The position numbers and the translations under genes are program-made. From Candidatus Roseilinea mizusawaensis (GTDB lineage Bacteria; Chloroflexota; Anaerolineae; J036; Brachytrichaceae), in assembly GCA_016841965.1 (NCBI GenBank), contig JAEANN010000031.1, positions 1-50,259 on the forward strand: a stretch of 50,259 bases of DNA. The letters are read 5' to 3'. Shown in pieces: positions 9,062 to 17,232 of this stretch. Below the pieces are notes generated by a model, which did not search any database, had not been told where the DNA came from, and worked only from the letters and a program-made list of their open reading frames with translations. How positions within the stretch are numbered: position 1 is the first letter of the stretch; every line of letters begins with the position of its first letter.

Positions 9062-9832
9062 TTAGACCGGCGGCCAAGGAATGCTGCGCTGAGAGCGGCT
9101 GGGGCCGGGGAAGGTTTTGATTTTGAGCAGGCCCTCGATACGGCGCGCAAAAGCAGCAATCTCAGCGTCGTCGAGCAGTCCGCGCAGAGCCTTGCCTAAC
9201 ACCTGATGGGGTTCGATCTCGGCGCGCAAGCGCCGCAGATCGTCGAGCATGTCGTCTGGAATTGGCTGACCGGCAAAGTCCCAGATCACCGTGCGCAGCT
9301 TGTAGTCGGCATTGAACGTAATGCCATGGTCAATAGCCCACACGTGGCCGTCTTTGCCAAGCAGGCAATGTCCGCTCTTGCGGTCGGCGTTGTTGGTGAT
9401 GAGATCGAAAACAGCCAGCCGCCTGAGCGCATCGCAATTGGCCGGGTCTTCGCGGAAGGTGAAGAAATGCTGATTGGGGTCGTTCTCGATGAACAACTGC
9501 ACCGAGCCAAAGCCGTGCGGCCCGTTACGCAGAACGGTGGGCGGCACCAGGTTCCAACCCAAGGCGACGTTGACCAGATAGGCCGCCAGCTCGCGCAAAC
9601 ACAAGGTGCCTTCGGGAAAATCCCATAGGGGCGCCTCGCCGCGGCGAGGCTTGTAAACGGCAAGCAGCTCATCGTCATCCTCGCCATCGTCATGCTGCTT
9701 TGAATCAGAAGTGACCTTGACCAAAAAGGTGTAGTTGGAACTCCATGGCAGCAGTCCCAACGATTCGAGCGCGCCGGTATGCAAACGGTGCAACACACGC
9801 TCAGTGGCAGACTGACTCTGTCCCATGCTCAT
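9062..9832 (-). CDS. SCO1664-family protein (PI kinase-like fold)
   Basis: A 256-residue protein matching the SCO1664/TIGR03843 family, distantly related to phosphatidylinositol 3/4-kinases. Visible kinase-like elements are LLAVYKPRRGE (ATP-binding lysine), RRLAVFDLITNNADRKSGH (catalytic-loop region, D and N) and HVWAIDHGITF (metal-binding DxG-like). The substrate is not known. The ATG at 9832 is chosen because GGGGAG lies 6 nt upstream. A GTG at 9835 and an ATG at 9826 are alternatives. It follows the DUF3090 gene by 46 nt. The same pair is neighbours in Actinobacteria, there usually with a histidine phosphatase that is absent here. Confidence 0.88.
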   Translation of the reverse strand: MSMGQSQSATERVLHRLHTGALESLGLLPWSSNYTFLVKVTSDSKQHDDGEDDDELLAVYKPRRGEAPLWDFPEGTLCLRELAAYLVNVALGWNLVPPTVLRNGPHGFGSVQLFIENDPNQHFFTFREDPANCDALRRLAVFDLITNNADRKSGHCLLGKDGHVWAIDHGITFNADYKLRTVIWDFAGQPIPDDMLDDLRRLRAEIEPHQVLGKALRGLLDDAEIAAFARRIEGLLKIKTFPGPSRSQRSIPWPPV

Positions 9833-9878
9833 CACGCGCTCCCCGGCCGGCTTGACACTACGTACGCACTCTGCGGGG

Positions 9879-10418
9879 TCAGGCCGTCACCAGTTCGTCG
9901 GCATGCCCATTGCTGCGCGGACAAAAGTGCGCTGCACTGGTGTCGATTGGCCGGCCGCACAGAGGACAGATTGGCCGTCCGCGGGCCACAACTTCTAGTG
10001 CATGACGGGCCATGGCGTCGATTTGTGCGCGCGAACAGAAAAGGCGCACGACTGAAGCTTCTTCCTGGTCCACATCCTCCGGCAGCAATTCGCTTGCGAC
10101 GATAACCACCAGATCGTTGTCTTTATCATATCCAAGCCCCATCTGACCAACGCGAAATTCGGGCGTCAGCGGCTCTTCCAAGGACATATCCATTTGCAAC
10201 TGCATGTAGTTGGCGCCCTTGGGGTATTTGATTTTCAGTTCCTCGAGCATTTGCTGAGCAGCCTCGGACAAGGCCCGCACCTGTTCTTTTTCACACAGCA
10301 GCGTAATCAGCAAGGCGCCCTGGCGCGCCTGCATATAAAAAGTCCGATTGCCCGGCTCCCCAATCGCATCTGCCGTGATGCGATAAACCGGGTTCAGCTC
10401 GATGACACGTTTTGGCAT
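9879..10418 (-). CDS. DUF3090 family protein
   Basis: A 179-residue protein of the DUF3090 (TIGR03847) family. The N-terminal two thirds are mixed alpha-beta. Near the C-terminus is a zinc-ribbon-like CPLCGRPID...HFCP motif (about residues 152-168) with cysteines and a histidine able to bind metal. Function is unknown. It is the first gene of the pair with the SCO1664-family kinase-like protein, and the conserved pairing across phyla suggests a shared process. The short gap implies co-transcription. Confidence 0.88.
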   Translation of the reverse strand: MPKRVIELNPVYRITADAIGEPGNRTFYMQARQGALLITLLCEKEQVRALSEAAQQMLEELKIKYPKGANYMQLQMDMSLEEPLTPEFRVGQMGLGYDKDNDLVVIVASELLPEDVDQEEASVVRLFCSRAQIDAMARHALEVVARGRPICPLCGRPIDTSAAHFCPRSNGHADELVTA

Positions 10419-10437
10419 AGGAAGATTTTACACCTTG

Positions 10438-10456
10438 TGATAGTATCAGGCTATCA
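10438..10456. promoter_or_regulatory. Inverted repeat, possible operator upstream of DUF3090
   Basis: Arms TGATAG and CTATCA separated by 7 bases. The repeat lies 20 nt upstream of the DUF3090 start codon and overlaps a -10-like TACTAT on the minus strand, so a bound repressor there would block transcription. No regulator is identified. Confidence 0.35.
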
Positions 10457-10536
10457 TTCGTTCCGAGCTGGGGTTTGGCAAATTCTCAAAAACACCGAGA
10501 AATCCGCAGGCGGAAAATCTAAGCTTTTGCGGAAAA

Positions 10537-10566
10537 TTGACGAGTTCGCCAATCTCCACCTAATTT
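10537..10566 (+). promoter_or_regulatory. Probable promoter of the PIN-TRAM gene
   Basis: TTGACG and TAATTT separated by 18 bp, a near-consensus housekeeping promoter in an AT-rich patch. Transcription would start near 10575, giving a leader of about 185 nt before the ATG at 10761. Confidence 0.5.
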
Positions 10567-10760
10567 ATTTTCCCGGTTTTATCTGTCATGAGGTATTATC
10601 TATGCGTCTGCTTGAGTGCTTATCCATTCTGGCCTCAGGGCCAACGGGGTGCGCCAAAGCTGCACCAAAGTGGGGAGCTGCGTCGCTCACAGATACAGAT
10701 CACACCATACTTACACGGCCCCCTGGAATAACTTACGGCGCGAATGGCCGGAGGTGAGCC

Positions 10761-11861
10761 ATGCGCGTCCCGTCTTCACTGATTCTCTTCCTGCGCGTCG
10801 CAGGGAGCATTCTCTTCGCGCTCACCGGCTGGTATATTGCCGATTTCGTCCCCTACACCACCCTGCCCGATCCCCTCAACAACACGATCGTTGTCCACCT
10901 GGCATTGGCCCTTGTGCCGGGAATCGTGGCATTTCTGCTCCTGCCGGCGCTATTGAGCCGGCCGGTCAACACCTTCATCGAGCAGGTCAGCCGGGCTAGT
11001 GGTGTGCAGATCATTGCCGACTTCATGGGATTTGCCACCGGCCTGTTGATCGCCGCACTGCTGGCTTTTCCACTTGCCCTGCTGCCCGACCCGTTCCGGC
11101 AAGTGCTCCCGTTATTGTGCGCAGTGGTGTTCGCCTATATCGGCGTCGTCGTTATGAATGTGCGATATCGCGAATTCTTCACCATCCTCAACATACGCAT
11201 CCCCAGCAGCAAGCCCGACGAGGTCGAAGCCGGCAGCACAGCAGGCAATCAGCATATCCTGCTAGACACCAGCGTCATCATCGACGGACGAATCGCGGAT
11301 ATCGTGGCCACCGGTTTCGTGCGCGGCAAATTGACCGTGCCCCGCTTCGTGCTAAGCGAAGTGCAACGGGTAGCCGATTCCCCAGATTCCCTGCGGCGCG
11401 CCCGTGGCCGTCGAGGATTGGAGGTGCTCAAGCGCTTGCAGCGCGAAGCGCCCAACCTGATCACAATTGTGGACATAGATCTGACACCGGCGCGCGATGT
11501 GGATGAGAAACTGGTGTTGCTTGCCAAGGAATGGCAGTGCCCGGTCATGACTAACGACTTCAACCTGAACAAGGTGGCAACCTTGCAGGGCGTAGCAGTG
11601 CTGAATATCAATGAACTCGCCAACGCCGTCAAGTCTGTGCTGCTTCCCGGCGAGACGCTGGCAATCAGAATCATCCAGGAAGGCAAAGAGTCCGGCCAAG
11701 GAGTTGGGTACCTGGACGATGGCACCATGGTTGTGGTCGAGGATGGCCGCGACTGGCTGAATCAGAATGTCAGCGTTACGGTAACCAAGGTGCTGCAAAC
11801 TTCGGCCGGGCGCATGATCTTCGCCAGGCCGGCCAGCGACCGATCCGCGATTAACGGTTAG
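10761..11861 (+). CDS. PIN/TRAM domain membrane protein (YacL family)
   Basis: A 366-residue protein with about four N-terminal transmembrane helices (roughly 5-150). A PIN nuclease-like domain (about 165-290) contains acidic residues in LLDTSVIIDGRIAD, DVDEKLVLLAKEW and VMTNDFNLN. A C-terminal TRAM nucleic-acid-binding domain (about 300-360) includes GQGVGYLDDGTMVVVE. The family resembles YacL of Firmicutes, and a role in RNA metabolism at the membrane is inferred from the domains. GGAGG sits 6 nt before the ATG. It is followed by cysS 89 nt downstream on the same strand. Confidence 0.92.
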   Translation: MRVPSSLILFLRVAGSILFALTGWYIADFVPYTTLPDPLNNTIVVHLALALVPGIVAFLLLPALLSRPVNTFIEQVSRASGVQIIADFMGFATGLLIAALLAFPLALLPDPFRQVLPLLCAVVFAYIGVVVMNVRYREFFTILNIRIPSSKPDEVEAGSTAGNQHILLDTSVIIDGRIADIVATGFVRGKLTVPRFVLSEVQRVADSPDSLRRARGRRGLEVLKRLQREAPNLITIVDIDLTPARDVDEKLVLLAKEWQCPVMTNDFNLNKVATLQGVAVLNINELANAVKSVLLPGETLAIRIIQEGKESGQGVGYLDDGTMVVVEDGRDWLNQNVSVTVTKVLQTSAGRMIFARPASDRSAING

Positions 11862-11895
11862 AATAAGAGGCTGCCAAATCGAATGAACCAGGAGC

Positions 11896-11915
11896 CGGTC
11901 GCCCTATGGCGACCG
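11896..11915. other. Short hairpin between the PIN-TRAM gene and cysS
   Basis: Perfect 8-bp stem (cggtcgcc/ggcgaccg) with a 4-base loop, 34 nt after the upstream stop codon. There is no T-run, so it may be a weak terminator, a processing signal or chance. Confidence 0.35.
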
Positions 11916-11950
11916 AAGTCCAACACGCCTGATCACCTGACACTTAACCC

Positions 11951-13423
11951 ATGAGCTTGACCATCTACAACGTGCTGTCGCGGGACAAGGAAGTCTTCAA
12001 ACCCATCCACAAAGAGCTTGTCACCATGTACGTATGCGGGCCGACGGTGTACGACAACTCACACCTTGGCCACGCCAAAACGTATGTGTCATTCGACGTC
12101 GTGGTGCGCTGGCTGCGCTATAGCGGCTATAAGGTGCGCTATGTGCAAAACATCACCGATGTTGGTCACCTTCTAGATGATGGCGAGGATCGCATCCTGA
12201 AAGGCGCGCGGCGCGAACGTGTTGAGCCAATGGAGATCGTCGAGCGTTACATGCGCTCGTACTTCGAAGATATGGACGCGCTGGGTGTGACACGGCCTGA
12301 TATCTCGCCGCGCGCCAGCGCGCACATCCCTGAACAGATCGAAATGATCCAAGAATTGCTGGCCAAAGGGTTTGCCTACGAGGTCAACGGCTCGGTGTAC
12401 TACAGCGTAGAGCGGTTCCAAGAGTACGGCAAACTCAGCGGCCGGCGCATCGAGGAGATGGAAGCCGGCAAGCGCGTGGCCGTGCGCGACGAGAAACGGC
12501 ACCCCATGGACTTTGCCCTGTGGATCAAAGCGCCGGAGAATCACGTGCTGCAATGGCCTTCGCCCTGGGGACGCGGCTACCCCGGCTGGCACATCGAATG
12601 CTCGGCCATGAGCACCAAGTATCTCGGCGCCAACTTTGACATTCACGGCGGCGGTGTGGACAACATCTTCCCGCACAACGAATGCGAGATTGCCCAGAGC
12701 GAAGCGGCCAACGGCGTGCCCTTTGCGAATTACTGGATGCTCACCGGCACCCTGCTGGTCAATGGGGTGAAGATGAGCAAGTCGTTGGGCAACTTTGTGA
12801 CCATCAAGGAGGCGCTGAGGCAATACAAGCCAGAGGCGCTGCGTCTGTTCATCCTGTCCGGCCTGTATCGCAGCCCGGCCGACTACAGCGCAGCAGCTCT
12901 CGACGCAGCCACCAAAGGCGCCGAGCGCATCAACATTGCCGCGCAGCGCGTGCGCGATGCGCTGCACCTGACAGCCTTAAACGGCCCCGGCAATGCCGCC
13001 GATGATGCAACATCGGGCCGGCTGGTCGACCTCATCGACCAGTACCGCATGCGCTTTACCAGCGCGATGAACGACGACTTCAACGCCCCGCTGGCGCTGT
13101 CTGCCCTGTTCGACATGAGCAAAGACATCAACGCTGCCATCGACGACGGCACCGCTTCACAAATCGTGTTAGAACACGCCGCCGCCGTGTACAGCGAACT
13201 GGGCGGCGACGTGCTGGGAATCGTGCGCGCCGGCAAAGCTGCCGCAGACGCCGGCAGCGCCGAACGCGAGCGCAGATTGATCCAAATGCTCATTGACATG
13301 CGCCTCGAAGCCCGCAAAGCCAAAGACTATGCCCGCGCCGACGCCATTCGCAACCAACTGGCCGAGATCGGCATCCTGCTCGAAGACGGTCCCAAAGGAA
13401 CCACCTATCGATTGAGAGACTGA
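11951..13423 (+). CDS. cysS: Cysteinyl-tRNA synthetase
   Basis: A 490-residue class I aminoacyl-tRNA synthetase that charges tRNA-Cys. The HIGH motif appears as HLGH in [13 protein letters not shown] (about 30-42), the KMSKS signature as KMSKSLGN (about 276-283), and the zinc-binding cysteine in HIECSAM. The C-terminal helical anticodon-binding part is complete and the length is normal. No clear Shine-Dalgarno precedes the ATG, which is the first start compatible with family N-termini (MSLTIYN). It is followed by eno after 96 nt. Confidence 0.97.
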   Translation: MSLTIYNVLSRDKEVFKPIHKELVTMYVCGPTVYDNSHLGHAKTYVSFDVVVRWLRYSGYKVRYVQNITDVGHLLDDGEDRILKGARRERVEPMEIVERYMRSYFEDMDALGVTRPDISPRASAHIPEQIEMIQELLAKGFAYEVNGSVYYSVERFQEYGKLSGRRIEEMEAGKRVAVRDEKRHPMDFALWIKAPENHVLQWPSPWGRGYPGWHIECSAMSTKYLGANFDIHGGGVDNIFPHNECEIAQSEAANGVPFANYWMLTGTLLVNGVKMSKSLGNFVTIKEALRQYKPEALRLFILSGLYRSPADYSAAALDAATKGAERINIAAQRVRDALHLTALNGPGNAADDATSGRLVDLIDQYRMRFTSAMNDDFNAPLALSALFDMSKDINAAIDDGTASQIVLEHAAAVYSELGGDVLGIVRAGKAAADAGSAERERRLIQMLIDMRLEARKAKDYARADAIRNQLAEIGILLEDGPKGTTYRLRD

Positions 13424-13498
13424 GCACGAAAGAACGCACGATTGAGCCAATACAGCAAAACAGTCGATGACTGAATTGGCGGGTTACCCAATCGCTAA

Positions 13499-14797
<1,299 letters not shown>

Positions 14798-14828
14798 GGC
14801 GCGCTCGGCAACACACAGCCGGCCCAAA

Positions 14829-14858
14829 CGGGGCGAGTCGGACGACTCGCCCCGAATT
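14829..14858 (+). terminator. Intrinsic terminator of eno
   Basis: An 11-bp GC-rich stem (cggggcgagtc/gactcgccccg) with a 4-base loop, followed directly by AATTTT, 31 nt after the eno stop codon. A classical rho-independent terminator. Confidence 0.85.
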
Positions 14859-14955
14859 TTCATACAGTTCTGGGCCGGCGCTTGGCATCCCATCATCTCG
14901 CTCGATTAACAAAGGGCGCAAATCACGTAAGGTTCACCAATCCAGGGAGGTGACT

Positions 14956-15393
14956 ATGTCTCGATTGGCCATTCGCCATCTGGCCGTCATGGCTACTGCT
15001 GCGCTGGTTGCCGCGTGCAGCGACGCCCCGTTCGCCGCGCCTTCTCCCAGCCCGGCGCCGGCAGCAGTCACCGCTGTCGCGCCAGCCACAGCGCCGATTG
15101 CGCAACGGAAACCCAAATTCATCGAGTTCTACGCCGATTGGTGAGGAACCTGCCAATCGATGAAGCCTACCGTGAGTAGGCTCGAAGAGATGTACACAGA
15201 CGCTGTCGAGTTTGAGTTCATCAATATCGATTCACCGGATAGCGCCGCGGCCAAACAAAAGTATCGGTTCATCGGACAACCTCAATTTGTGATCGTCAAG
15301 CCAGATGGCGAAGTGCTTGTCTCACGCAACGGCTACCAACAGTTCGAGCGCCTACGTAATGATCTGGAACAGGCTCTCGGCGCCGGCCAGTGA
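14956..15393 (+). CDS. Membrane-anchored thioredoxin, probable selenoprotein (UGTC)
   Basis: Read through the in-frame TGA at 15142-15144, this frame gives a 145-residue thioredoxin-fold lipoprotein. Residues 1-21 are a signal with lipobox LVAAC (Cys21), followed by an Ala/Pro linker. The thioredoxin domain begins about residue 52 with KFIEFYADW. The TGA is residue 63, exactly where the first catalytic cysteine of WCGxC belongs, and is followed by GTC with Cys66. The rest is intact, with the expected cis-proline in FIGQPQFV (Pro109). A SECIS-like hairpin lies 26 nt downstream. Selenocysteine is the likeliest reading. A nonsense mutation or sequencing error (TGC or TGT to TGA) is the alternative. 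The ATG is chosen for the GGGAGG 5 nt upstream. The neighbour is an exported L,D-transpeptidase. Confidence 0.8.
15142..15185 (+). promoter_or_regulatory. UGA codon with SECIS-like hairpin
   Basis: After the UGA (15142-15144) come 26 nt, then an apical loop CGUGA (15171-15175) closed by a perfect 7-bp stem AGCCUAC/GUAGGCU (15164-15170 with 15176-15182). Below it UCG/CGA can pair around a bulge AUGA. Bacterial SECIS elements lie just downstream of UGA, with the loop roughly 16-37 nt away and a G in the first two loop positions followed by U. All of these hold here. Confidence 0.7.
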
Positions 15394-15462
15394 GCGTTGC
15401 CGGTCAAAAAGCCACCGGCCGGCCGGATTGACACCGGCTATTTGATGCTTACCATACTCCCC

Positions 15463-16530
15463 ATGAGAACCAGTCGTAGGTCGTTGTTGAAGCTGGGCGC
15501 GCTGGGCATCGCCCGCGCGCTGCTGCCGCCTCTGCCTGCCCCCGATCATTACGCAGACGGCTTGAGCGACCCGGCCATTTCTGTGCGTCCACTGCTGGGT
15601 TTCGCGCGCACCCTGAACTGGGCCGGGGTCATCCGCAGCGAGCCAAGCGTGCAAGCGCCACAGGTGGGCAAGCTGGCGCGCGACAGTGTGCGGCCGATCT
15701 ACGCCGAGATTGAAACCGATTCGGGAACTGCCCACAACAAGCTGTGGTACGAGATCAAAGGCGGCTATGTGCATTCGTCGAATGTTCATGTGGTGGACTG
15801 GCAGCTCAACCGACCGGAAACAGATGCCGGCGAAAAGGGCTTCTGGGCCGAACTGACCATTCCGTTCTTCGACGTGCGCGTTGGCCCCGCGTTCAGCGCC
15901 GGCCGGACACGCTACCGCTACTATGGCGGCACCGTATACAAAGTAATCAAAGTGGTCAAGTCCAGCGATCCAGCCGACACAAGCCTGTGGTACCAGCTCG
16001 AAGACGAAATGTTCCCCGGATTATGGTTCGTGCCCGGCAAATACATGCGCCGCATCCCTGACGAAGACTTCGCCCCACTGTCGCCAGAAATCGACCCGGC
16101 AGAGAAAAGGCTGGTGGTGAGATTGAAGGAACAGCGCGTGTATGCCTACGAAGGCAAACGAGAAGTGTTTTCGTGCCGTGCCGCAACGGGCGCAAGCTTC
16201 CAGGCCGGAGACTTCAGCACGCCGGTTGGAAAATGGTTCATCTTCCGCAAGACGCCTACCCAACACATGTACGGCGGGGCCGTGGGGGATGAAGGATCAT
16301 TCGACCTACCCGGCATTCCATGGGTGTGTTACTTCACCACCAGCGGTGTCGCCTTCCACGGCACCTACTGGCACAACGACTATGGCGTGCCGCGCAGTCA
16401 TGGGTGCGTAAATGTTACGTCACCAAATGCCAAATGGATCTGGCGCTGGTCGATGCCACCCAACGACCCGGCCGAGCGCTATATCCACATCCGCAAACCC
16501 GAACTGGGCACATCTGTTATTGTCGAGTAG
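15463..16530 (+). CDS. Exported L,D-transpeptidase (YkuD), Tat signal
   Basis: A 355-residue protein from the ATG at 15463. This start places a twin-arginine signal (SRRSLLKLGALG) at the N-terminus; an in-frame start lies at 15397. Residues about 40-210 contain SH3-like segments. The YkuD catalytic domain (about 225-350) has the hallmark HGTYWHNDYG and SHGCVNV with the catalytic His and Cys. Family members make 3-3 cross-links in peptidoglycan or attach proteins to it. It directly follows the thioredoxin lipoprotein. A link in which that thioredoxin keeps the catalytic cysteine reduced is a reasonable inference but unproven. Confidence 0.92.
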   Translation: MRTSRRSLLKLGALGIARALLPPLPAPDHYADGLSDPAISVRPLLGFARTLNWAGVIRSEPSVQAPQVGKLARDSVRPIYAEIETDSGTAHNKLWYEIKGGYVHSSNVHVVDWQLNRPETDAGEKGFWAELTIPFFDVRVGPAFSAGRTRYRYYGGTVYKVIKVVKSSDPADTSLWYQLEDEMFPGLWFVPGKYMRRIPDEDFAPLSPEIDPAEKRLVVRLKEQRVYAYEGKREVFSCRAATGASFQAGDFSTPVGKWFIFRKTPTQHMYGGAVGDEGSFDLPGIPWVCYFTTSGVAFHGTYWHNDYGVPRSHGCVNVTSPNAKWIWRWSMPPNDPAERYIHIRKPELGTSVIVE

Positions 16531-16666
16531 CCCCACATAACAAACAGACGCTCCCAATCGCCGCGTCTTCCCGATCCAGCCAGCGGGTTTCTTTGCCCAT
16601 TTTGGCCGATTCGACCCGATCCGGCTCCATCCAACTGGATCAGGCTAGATCAGGGTGAGAAGCAAG

Positions 16667-16694
16667 CTGAAAAGAGACGGTTCGTGAATATAAT
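16667..16694 (+). promoter_or_regulatory. Probable promoter of the pentose phosphate operon
   Basis: A perfect -10 box TATAAT (16689-16694) with CTGAAA 16 bp upstream (16667-16672). It lies about 90 nt before rpiB, the first gene of the operon. The -35 is weak. Confidence 0.55.
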
Positions 16695-16785
16695 CACGCC
16701 ATTAGCCAGAATATCAGATCTGGCGGATGTGGGTGAGCCGGCGGGGCTGCTTAGTTCCGGCGCGCTGCTACCCGATAGGAGATGC

Positions 16786-17232
16786 ATGATTATTGCTATC
16801 GGCTCAGATCACGGCGGCTATGCACTAAAAGTGCTGGTGGTCGAGCAACTACGAGCAGAAGGCCACCAAGTGATTGATGGGGGTGCTTTCAATGCGGAGC
16901 GCTCCGACTACCCCGATTTTGCCCGTTTTGTGGGCGAAGCGCTCCAGCAAGGGCGCGCCGAACGTGGCATCCTCCTGTGCGGCAGCGGCGTCGGAGCCTG
17001 TGTTGCAGCCAACAAAATGCGCGGCATTCGCGCTTGTGTGTGCCACGACACCTATTCAGCCCGTCAGGGCGTCGAGCACGATGACATGAACGTGCTGGTG
17101 TTGGGGGGGCGGGTGATTGGGTGTGAACTGGCTTTCGAGTTGGTGCGCGCATTCCTGAGCGCCCGCTTCAACGGGGGCGAGCGGTACATCGCTCGGCTCA
17201 AAAAAGTGGAAGCATTGGAATTGGAAAGATGA
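16786..17232 (+). CDS. rpiB: Ribose-5-phosphate isomerase B
   Basis: A 148-residue enzyme interconverting ribose-5-phosphate and ribulose-5-phosphate. The ATG at 16786 gives [12 protein letters not shown], the exact family N-terminus, and AGGAG sits just upstream. The phosphate-binding and active-site segment [17 protein letters not shown] contains the catalytic cysteine. An upstream in-frame extension to 16684 is rejected because it would overlap the promoter. The stop codon overlaps the next gene's ATG, showing translational coupling. First gene of rpiB-tal/pgi-gnd-zwf. Confidence 0.95.
   Translation: MIIAIGSDHGGYALKVLVVEQLRAEGHQVIDGGAFNAERSDYPDFARFVGEALQQGRAERGILLCGSGVGACVAANKMRGIRACVCHDTYSARQGVEHDDMNVLVLGGRVIGCELAFELVRAFLSARFNGGERYIARLKKVEALELER

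Larger units (their letters stand above)
10419..10760. other. AT-richer gene-free stretch between divergent genes
   Basis: This 342-bp region separates the minus-strand DUF3090 gene from the plus-strand PIN-TRAM gene. It is visibly richer in A and T than its surroundings from about 10430 to 10620. It holds the inverted repeat at 10438-10456 and the promoter at 10537-10566, and I see no gene or recognisable structured RNA. Open frames across it lack ribosome binding sites. Confidence 0.5.

Noticed and set aside
10419-10760. Structured RNA or small gene in the AT-rich gap
   Set aside because: Only short hairpins and a promoter can be drawn. No riboswitch consensus or ribosome binding site was found.
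14956-15144. Simple truncated 62-residue lipoprotein plus a separate downstream ORF
   Set aside because: Both halves form one thioredoxin domain in the same frame, and the stop sits exactly at a catalytic cysteine with a SECIS-like hairpin after it. A pseudogene remains the fallback reading.
16684-16785. Upstream start for rpiB
   Set aside because: It would cover the predicted -10 box and add residues not found in RpiB. The ATG at 16786 has a good ribosome binding site.
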